From NCBI RefSeq assembly GCF_008253865.1, contig NZ_CP042331.1, positions 5,049,501-5,113,500 of the forward strand: a stretch of DNA of 64,000 nucleotides, written 5' to 3'. Below are positions 59,534-64,000 of this stretch, piece after piece; the first letter of the stretch is position 1; each line of letters opens with the position of its first letter. Made by a program: the position numbers and the translations under genes. Below the pieces are notes generated by a model, which saw only the letters and a list, made by a program, of their open reading frames with translations, searched no databases and was not told where the DNA came from. Source of the DNA: Bosea sp. F3-2. Its GTDB lineage: Bacteria > Pseudomonadota > Alphaproteobacteria > Rhizobiales > Beijerinckiaceae.

Positions 59534-60479
59534 TCTGACGCGGGCGCAGATCGAGGCAGCCGTCGATCTCGACCGTGCCTTTGCCGCGCTGGAGGAGGGG
59601 TTCAAGGCCGCTGCGGCCGGCCAGGTGCAGATGCCGCCGGTCGGCTTTCTCGGCTTCCCCGCACACAACGGTGATTGCCACATCAAGTTCGGCCACATCG
59701 CCGGCGACCCGATCTTCGTGGTGAAGATCGCGACGGGCTTTTACGACAATCCGGCGAAGGGCCTGCCGACGACGAGTGGCATGATGATCGCGCTCTCGGC
59801 CGAGACCGGCGCCGTCGTCGCGATCCTGCGCGACGAGGGCTGGCTCACCGATCTCAGGACGGCGCTGGCCGGCGCCATCGCGACCCGCGCAGGGATGAGG
59901 GCAGATGCGCGCCGGATCGGGATCGTAGGGGCCGGCACGCAGGCACGTTTCCAGATTCGTGCCGCCGCACATCTGCTACGCGAACGAAAGCCGCGTTTTG
60001 CGGTCTGGGCGCGTTCGCCCGAGCGGCTGGAGGCGCTGCGGCGCGATCTCGAACGTGATGGCATCGCCGTCGAGCCGGTGACCGAACTTGAAGCGCTGTG
60101 CGCGCAATCGGACGCGCTGATCACGGTGACGCCGGCCGCCGCGCCGATCATCCGTGACGACTGGATCAAGCCGGGGACGCATATCACCGCGCTCGGTGCC
60201 GATGCGCCCGGCAAGCAGGAGCTGGACAGCGCGCTGGTGGCGCTTGCGGATACCCGGATCGCGGATTCACTGGAGCAGAGTCTCGACCATGGCGAGTTCG
60301 CCGCTGCCGCGGCTGTCGGGCTGATCGATGCGGGCGATTGCGTCGAACTGGGCGCCGTACTGGCCGGGCAGGTGCCGGCGCGTCGCTCGGACGGCGATAT
60401 CACCATCGCTGACCTGACGGGGCTCGCGGTTCAGGACATCGCCATCGCCCGCGTCGTGCTGGACGGGATCGCGGGCTGA
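59526..60479 (+). CDS. Ornithine cyclodeaminase/mu-crystallin-family protein
   Basis: A 317-residue NAD(P)-dependent enzyme. Features are HIKFGHIAGDP near 54-64, KGLPTTSGMM, the Rossmann GIVGAGTQARFQIRAA near 138-153 and ITALGADAPGKQELD near 220. These occur in both ornithine cyclodeaminase (ornithine to proline) and related imine reductases or opine/alanine dehydrogenases. It is coupled to the regulator by an eight-base overlap. In this context it may convert a cyclic imino acid or ornithine-like product formed by the aminotransferases. Precise activity cannot be assigned. Confidence 0.85.
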   Translation: MLDLTRAQIEAAVDLDRAFAALEEGFKAAAAGQVQMPPVGFLGFPAHNGDCHIKFGHIAGDPIFVVKIATGFYDNPAKGLPTTSGMMIALSAETGAVVAILRDEGWLTDLRTALAGAIATRAGMRADARRIGIVGAGTQARFQIRAAAHLLRERKPRFAVWARSPERLEALRRDLERDGIAVEPVTELEALCAQSDALITVTPAAAPIIRDDWIKPGTHITALGADAPGKQELDSALVALADTRIADSLEQSLDHGEFAAAAAVGLIDAGDCVELGAVLAGQVPARRSDGDITIADLTGLAVQDIAIARVVLDGIAG

Positions 60480-60493
60480 ACGGCACTCCTCGC

Positions 60494-60532
60494 CGTTCCG
60501 GGCTCGGCCCTGCGGGCCGCCCCGGAATGACG
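60494..60532. repeat. Short GTCATTCCGG-type palindrome, copy 4
   Basis: CGTTCCGGG and CCCGGAATGACG flank a GGCCCTGCGGGCC hairpin tip. It lies between the convergent cyclodeaminase-family and aminotransferase genes and may end transcription from both sides. It is a shortened relative of the repeats at 24196, 49844 and 56097. Confidence 0.65.
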
Positions 60533-60558
60533 GCGTGGGTGAAGGCGAGGCTCTTTGC

Positions 60559-61668
60559 TCAGCCCTTCAGCCGCGCCAGAAACCGGTCCATGCGCGCCAG
60601 CCCTTCCCGCAGCGTCTCGGTCGGCACGCCGATGCCGATGCGGATATGGCTCTCGATGCCGAACCAGCTTCCGGCGACGACGAAGACGCTCTCCTCCTCG
60701 CGCAGCTTCTGCGAGAAGACCTCGGAGGGCATGTCGAGCGGATAGCGCAGGAAGGCCATCCCGCCGGCCTGTGGCCGCCGCCAGGACCAGTCATTATGCT
60801 GCGCCATCCATTGCGCAACAAGGTCGGCATTGCTGCGCAGCAAATCCCGACCGCGTGCGAGCAGGCGGCCGCGCGTCTCGGGGCGCATTACCTCGGCCGC
60901 GAGGATCTGGCTGAGGATGCCGCTGCCGATGGTGGTGTAGTCCTGCCGCTCGGCCGCGGCCGCGACGATCGCGGGCGGAGCGACGATCCAGCCGAGGCGC
61001 AGGCCGGGGCAGGCGAAGGATTTCGACAGGCTGCTGGTGACGACGACCTTGGGATAGCTGCCCCAGAGCGTCTCCGTCTCTGCGCCCTCAATCTCGCCGC
61101 CGCGATAGATTTCGTCGACCATAAGCCAGGCGTCGTTGCGCTTCGCCGTTTCGACGAGCGCGGCGCGGCTCGCAGGCGCGAGCACGCTGCCGGTCGGGTT
61201 GGCCGGGTTGGTGACGGCGATGGCCTTGGCACCGGCCGCAACGCGGGCAAGATGTTCGGGATCGATCTGCCAGTCGCTTTCGCCGGAGAGTTCCAGCCGG
61301 CGGATGTCGAAGCCGAGCGCCCGGCCGAGGCCGTCGATCTGCATGAAGTTCGGCAGGGCGAAGACGAGCGCGTCGCCGGGCTCGAACAGCGCCATCAGCG
61401 CGATCATCGTCGCCTCGGAGGAGCCGTTGGTCACCAGCACATTGGCGGCCGTAGCGCCCGGATACCAGGAGGCGATGTTGGCGCGCAGGTCCGGCCGGCC
61501 GTCGGTCCAGCCATAGCCGAGCGGCTGCCTGAGCAGATCGCGCGCGGCTTGCTCGCCCAGAATATCCTCGATCGCCCAGGGGTGAACACCGCTCTCGGTC
61601 AGGTTGATCTCGACGTCGTTCTCGAAGAGCGTCTGGTTCCGCTCCATCTGGAAAATGTCGAACTTCAC
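60559..61668 (-). CDS. PLP-dependent class I/II aminotransferase, paralog 2
   Basis: 369 residues from the GTG at 61666-61668, which has GGAGG five bases upstream; a TTG at 61683 is less likely. It has NLTESGVHP (22-30), GYGWTDG (51-57), NPANPTG, DEIYRGGEIEG and PLP lysine K216 in SSLSKSF, paralleling the aminotransferase at 57781. The two likely arose by duplication and act on similar substrates. Its upstream region holds a 27-base palindrome with the shared TTGGAC motif. It is convergent to the cyclodeaminase-family gene. Function is unknown beyond amino-acid PLP chemistry. Confidence 0.88.
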   Translation of the reverse strand: MKFDIFQMERNQTLFENDVEINLTESGVHPWAIEDILGEQAARDLLRQPLGYGWTDGRPDLRANIASWYPGATAANVLVTNGSSEATMIALMALFEPGDALVFALPNFMQIDGLGRALGFDIRRLELSGESDWQIDPEHLARVAAGAKAIAVTNPANPTGSVLAPASRAALVETAKRNDAWLMVDEIYRGGEIEGAETETLWGSYPKVVVTSSLSKSFACPGLRLGWIVAPPAIVAAAAERQDYTTIGSGILSQILAAEVMRPETRGRLLARGRDLLRSNADLVAQWMAQHNDWSWRRPQAGGMAFLRYPLDMPSEVFSQKLREEESVFVVAGSWFGIESHIRIGIGVPTETLREGLARMDRFLARLKG

Positions 61669-62041
61669 GAGAGCCTCCGGCAACGCGACATCGGTCCCTG
61701 CCGTCGCTGGGCAGGGCGGGTGCCCGATCTGTGAGCCTGGGCGGCTGGCGGGTCAAGTTTAATTTGGACAATCAGTCCAAATTGGACTGATTGTTTATTT
61801 GTCTCGTGTTGCAGCGCCTGTCAGCGATCGGCGCGCCACCACAGCCCGTAGCAGAACGTCGAGCATCGGGTTCGCGTTCCTCGCGCGTGCAGGGTTCGTT
61901 GTTGTTGTTGTGGGGGAATGCCGTTCTTGCAGGGGGGCGAAGGTCATCGCCGACGGCGCATCACAGCAGGTGTTCAGGGCGTGGCCGCAATTCCGCCTGG
62001 CTTGCCGGGAACCTCGCCGTCCCTATATCCGTTGCCCGGCC
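61669..62041. other. 373-base intergenic region with operator
   Basis: This holds the promoter of the minus-strand aminotransferase, with a TTGACC -35-like box at 61751-61756 (minus strand) and the palindrome listed separately. From 61800 on I see GC-rich sequence without a recognisable gene or RNA; in-frame extensions of the small plus-strand gene across it look non-coding. Confidence 0.5.
61764..61794. promoter_or_regulatory. Palindromic operator ACAATCAGTCCAA-A-TTGGACTGATTGT
   Basis: A perfect 13-base inverted repeat at 61768-61794, preceded by a further TTGGAC at 61764 that forms TTGGAC-N5-GTCCAA with it. It lies just upstream of the -35-like box of the minus-strand aminotransferase. It shares its core with the motif at 57685-57706, so both are probable sites for one regulator. 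Confidence 0.65.
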
Positions 62042-62335
62042 ATGTTCGAATCGATGATGCTTACCCCGAATTTCCGCTTTCCCGGTGTCTTGAATTCCCA
62101 GGAGCTTCTCGTCGCAGAAGCCGCGCAGGCCAGAGCCTGGGCTGCGCTGGACTATGATGCGCGAACGGATGCGGAGCTTGAAGTGGAAGCGCGGGATCGT
62201 CTTGGACGCATCATCCTGCAACAGATGTCGCGTGGGTCTGATTCGATTTCCGACCTCGCTGCGGCGGCCGTCGCCGAGTTCAAAGCGACCAAGCCGGCGA
62301 TGCGCGTCGAGATCACCGGCCGGCAGGGCGGCTGA
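62042..62335 (+). CDS. Small hypothetical protein
   Basis: A 97-residue acidic, mostly helical protein from the ATG at 62042 (ATGs at 62054 and 62057 are alternatives). The composition (ELLVAEAAQARAWAALDYDA, then LEVEARDRLGRIILQQMSRG) is protein-like and differs from antisense noise, but I recognise no family, signal peptide or motif. It is convergent to the amino-acid binding-protein gene. There is no strong ribosome site, so its reality is uncertain. Confidence 0.45.
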   Translation: MFESMMLTPNFRFPGVLNSQELLVAEAAQARAWAALDYDARTDAELEVEARDRLGRIILQQMSRGSDSISDLAAAAVAEFKATKPAMRVEITGRQGG

Positions 62336-62344
62336 CACTGCGCG

Positions 62345-62381
62345 TAAAAAGCTGCGCAGCCGCTATCGGACGGCCGCGCAG
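62345..62381 (-). terminator. Intrinsic terminator of the amino-acid transport operon
   Basis: Read on the minus strand: stem CTGCGCGGCCG/CGGCTGCGCAG (one mismatch), 8-base loop, then TTTTTA. It lies 12 bases after the binding-protein stop. This is the clearest rho-independent terminator in the window. Confidence 0.75.
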
Positions 62382-62392
62382 GATGAGATGCC

Positions 62393-63241
62393 TCAGCGCA
62401 CCGTGACGTCGAAGCCGAAATACTTCTCGCTCAGGGTCTTGATCGTGTCGTCGGCATTGGCCTCGGCGATCGCCTTGTCGAACTTCGCCTTCAGCTCGGT
62501 GTCGCTCTTGCGCAGGCCGATGGCGCTGCCCTTGCCGACGATGCCGCCCTGGAAGCGCGGGCCGACGACGACCATGTCCTCGTTGCCGACCTTCTTGGCG
62601 GCAGTCGAGAGGTAGGCCATCGAAGCCATGATCAGGTCGACGCGGCCGGCGGCGAGGTCGAGGTCATGCTGCTCGGTGGTCTTGTACTCGCGGATCTCGA
62701 CGACGCCCTTCAGATACTTCTCGAGGAAGGCGCCGTTGATGGTCGAGGTCTGCACGCCGATGATCTTGCCCTTGAGCAGCGGCTTCAGCTTCTCGATCTC
62801 GGCGAGTGCGCCGGCCTCGTCGGCAGCCAGGTGGAAGATCTTGCCGGTGTCCGGCAGATCGGCGAGCGGGCTGCCCTTGATGACGGCGAAGGTCTGGCCG
62901 GTCGAGCCGTAGGGGTTCGAGAAGAGGATCGCCTCCTCGCGCTTCGGGGTGACCGACATGCCGGCCATGATCGCGTCGAACTTGCCGGCGTTGAGGGCCG
63001 GGATCATGCCGTCGAAGGCCTGGGCCTCGATCGAGCAGTCGAGATTGGCGCGCTTGCACAGGTCCTTGTAGAGGTCGATCTCGAAGCCGGCGAGGGTGCC
63101 GTTGGCCTCGGTCCAGTTCCACGGGCGGAAGGCGCCTTCGGTGGCGATCCGCACCTTCTGCGGCGCCTGGGCGAGAACGGGCGCGGTGAATGCGGCGGCG
63201 CCGAGCGCGGCGAGCGCAAACAGCTTTGCGATGGTCTTCAT
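62393..63241 (-). CDS. Amino-acid ABC transporter substrate-binding protein (lysine/arginine/ornithine/opine type)
   Basis: 282 residues from the ATG at 63239-63241, with AGGGAAGAACC before it. The signal peptide covers residues 1-24 (ALAALGAAAFTAPVLAQA). The mature start VRIATEGAFRPWNW and the segments LAGFEIDLYKDLCKRA, IMAGMSVTPKREEAILFSNPY and ADDTIKTLSEKYFGFDV are of the HisJ/ArgT/OccT family. It binds a basic amino acid or opine for ABC uptake. It lies 46 bases after the ATPase gene and ends at the terminator at 62345. Uptake of an arginine-like compound would suit the catabolic genes next door. Confidence 0.92.
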   Translation of the reverse strand: MKTIAKLFALAALGAAAFTAPVLAQAPQKVRIATEGAFRPWNWTEANGTLAGFEIDLYKDLCKRANLDCSIEAQAFDGMIPALNAGKFDAIMAGMSVTPKREEAILFSNPYGSTGQTFAVIKGSPLADLPDTGKIFHLAADEAGALAEIEKLKPLLKGKIIGVQTSTINGAFLEKYLKGVVEIREYKTTEQHDLDLAAGRVDLIMASMAYLSTAAKKVGNEDMVVVGPRFQGGIVGKGSAIGLRKSDTELKAKFDKAIAEANADDTIKTLSEKYFGFDVTVR

Positions 63242-63287
63242 GGTTCTTCCCTGATGGAGCGGCCGGTTGCGGCGCGCTGGTTGAAGC

Positions 63288-64000
63288 TTAACCCGCCAGG
63301 AACTGGCGGAAGCGTTCGGATCGGCTGGCGGTGAAGACCTGCTGCGGCGGGCCTTCCTCCTCGATGACGCCCTTGTGCAGGAATACGACCTTGCTGGAGA
63401 CGTCGCGGGCGAAGCCCATCTCATGCGTCACGACCAGCATGGTGCGGCCCTCTTCGGCGAGGGAGCGCATCACGCGCAGGACTTCGCCGACGAGCTCCGG
63501 ATCGAGCGCCGAGGTCGGCTCGTCGAAGAGCATGACCTTCGGGCGCTGGGCGAGCGCGCGGGCGATGGCGGCGCGCTGCTGCTGGCCGCCGGAGAGATGC
63601 GCCGGATAGTGATTGCGCTTGTCGGCGATGCCGACGCGGGCGAGCAGCGCCTCGGCTTCGGCGATGCATTCGGCGCGCGGGCGACCCTGCACATGGATCG
63701 GCGCCTCGATGACGTTTTCCAGCACGGTCATGTGCGACCAGAGATTGAAGTTCTGGAAGACCATGCCGAGCTCGGTGCGGATGCGGTCGACCTGGCGCGG
63801 ATCGGCCGGCTTGGTGCCGTTCGGCGTCTGCTGCAGGCGGATCGTCTCGCCCGCGACCGTGACGTCACCTGAGTCCGGCACCTCCAGCATGTTGATGCAG
63901 CGGAGCATGGTCGACTTGCCCGAGCCGGAGGAGCCGAGGATCGAGACGACGTCGCCCTCGCGGGCTTCGAGCGAGATGCCCTTGAGGACTTCGAGCGAGC
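63288..64000 (-). CDS. Amino-acid ABC transporter ATP-binding protein, N-terminus cut by window edge
   Basis: About 237 codons are visible; the start lies beyond 64000. It has Walker A LGSSGSGKSTMLRCINMLE, a HisP/OccP-type insert (GTKPADPRQVDRIRTELGMV), the Q-loop VFQNFNLWSHMTV, signature LSGGQQQRAAIARAL, Walker B MLFDEPTSALDPE and switch VVTHEMGF. All catalytic residues are intact. It powers the importer whose binding protein follows; the permease genes are presumably to the right of the window. Confidence 0.93.
   Translation of the reverse strand, partial: SLEVLKGISLEAREGDVVSILGSSGSGKSTMLRCINMLEVPDSGDVTVAGETIRLQQTPNGTKPADPRQVDRIRTELGMVFQNFNLWSHMTVLENVIEAPIHVQGRPRAECIAEAEALLARVGIADKRNHYPAHLSGGQQQRAAIARALAQRPKVMLFDEPTSALDPELVGEVLRVMRSLAEEGRTMLVVTHEMGFARDVSSKVVFLHKGVIEEEGPPQQVFTASRSERFRQFLAG

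Noticed and set aside
1..64000. Prophage, integrative element, CRISPR array, tRNA or rRNA
   Set aside because: I found no integrase, phage structural gene, transposase, regularly spaced repeats, tRNA-like cloverleaf or rRNA sequence.

Overview
The window is a 64-kb piece of a GC-rich alphaproteobacterial chromosome. Codon use, the many ABC uptake systems for peptides and amino acids, the LysR/LacI-controlled catabolic blocks and three families of dispersed palindromic repeats all suggest the order Hyphomicrobiales, possibly a Bosea-like soil organism. The genus is inference. I see no rRNA, tRNA, CRISPR array, integrase or transposase gene.

Layout. 1-5.3 kb: a minus-strand catabolic operon (ArgE-like deacylase, hydroxyacid dehydrogenase, cupin, aldehyde dehydrogenase, tartrate/malate-type dehydrogenase, start of a succinate-semialdehyde dehydrogenase). 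5.5-9.8 kb: a GNAT protein, and a LysR regulator divergent from an old-yellow-enzyme-type flavoprotein. 10-17 kb: an amide-chemistry locus (AsnB, acyl carrier protein, acyl ligase, NadE-like synthetase; then, on the other strand, a GNAT-like protein and a PrmC-like methyltransferase separated by a 263-bp folded element). 17-24 kb: a GGDEF-EAL protein divergent from an orphan PstS-like protein, then a ferredoxin-reductase plus membrane cytochrome b pair. 24-34.6 kb: ten tightly packed minus-strand genes (two CMD/AhpD-like proteins, LysR, flavin monooxygenase, a complete Dpp/Opp-type ABC importer, a BAAT-like thioesterase) behind a palindromic operator. 34.8-39.5 kb: WrbA, then a degenerate ABC protein with a C-terminal cyclic-nucleotide-binding domain, overlapping a metallo-beta-lactamase-fold hydrolase.

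39.6-47.5 kb: a LacI-controlled region (TIM-barrel isomerase, acyl-CoA dehydrogenase and DUF993 protein on one side; LacI, CoA transferase, enoyl-CoA hydratase and SDR on the other) with two identical 12-bp operators. 47.6-52.9 kb: a polar amino-acid ABC importer with an AGE-family epimerase and two small proteins. 52.9-57.6 kb: a 1003-residue kinase/LytM/aminotransferase fusion and ArgH. 57.8-61.7 kb: two paralogous aminotransferases around a YheO/DauR-like regulator and an ornithine-cyclodeaminase-family enzyme, with a shared TTGGAC-type motif in both aminotransferase promoters. 62-64 kb: another amino-acid ABC importer (binding protein and a truncated ATPase). The overall picture is scavenging of amino acids, peptides and organic acids, with one small-molecule or surface-modification locus and one possible second-messenger module as the least ordinary parts.
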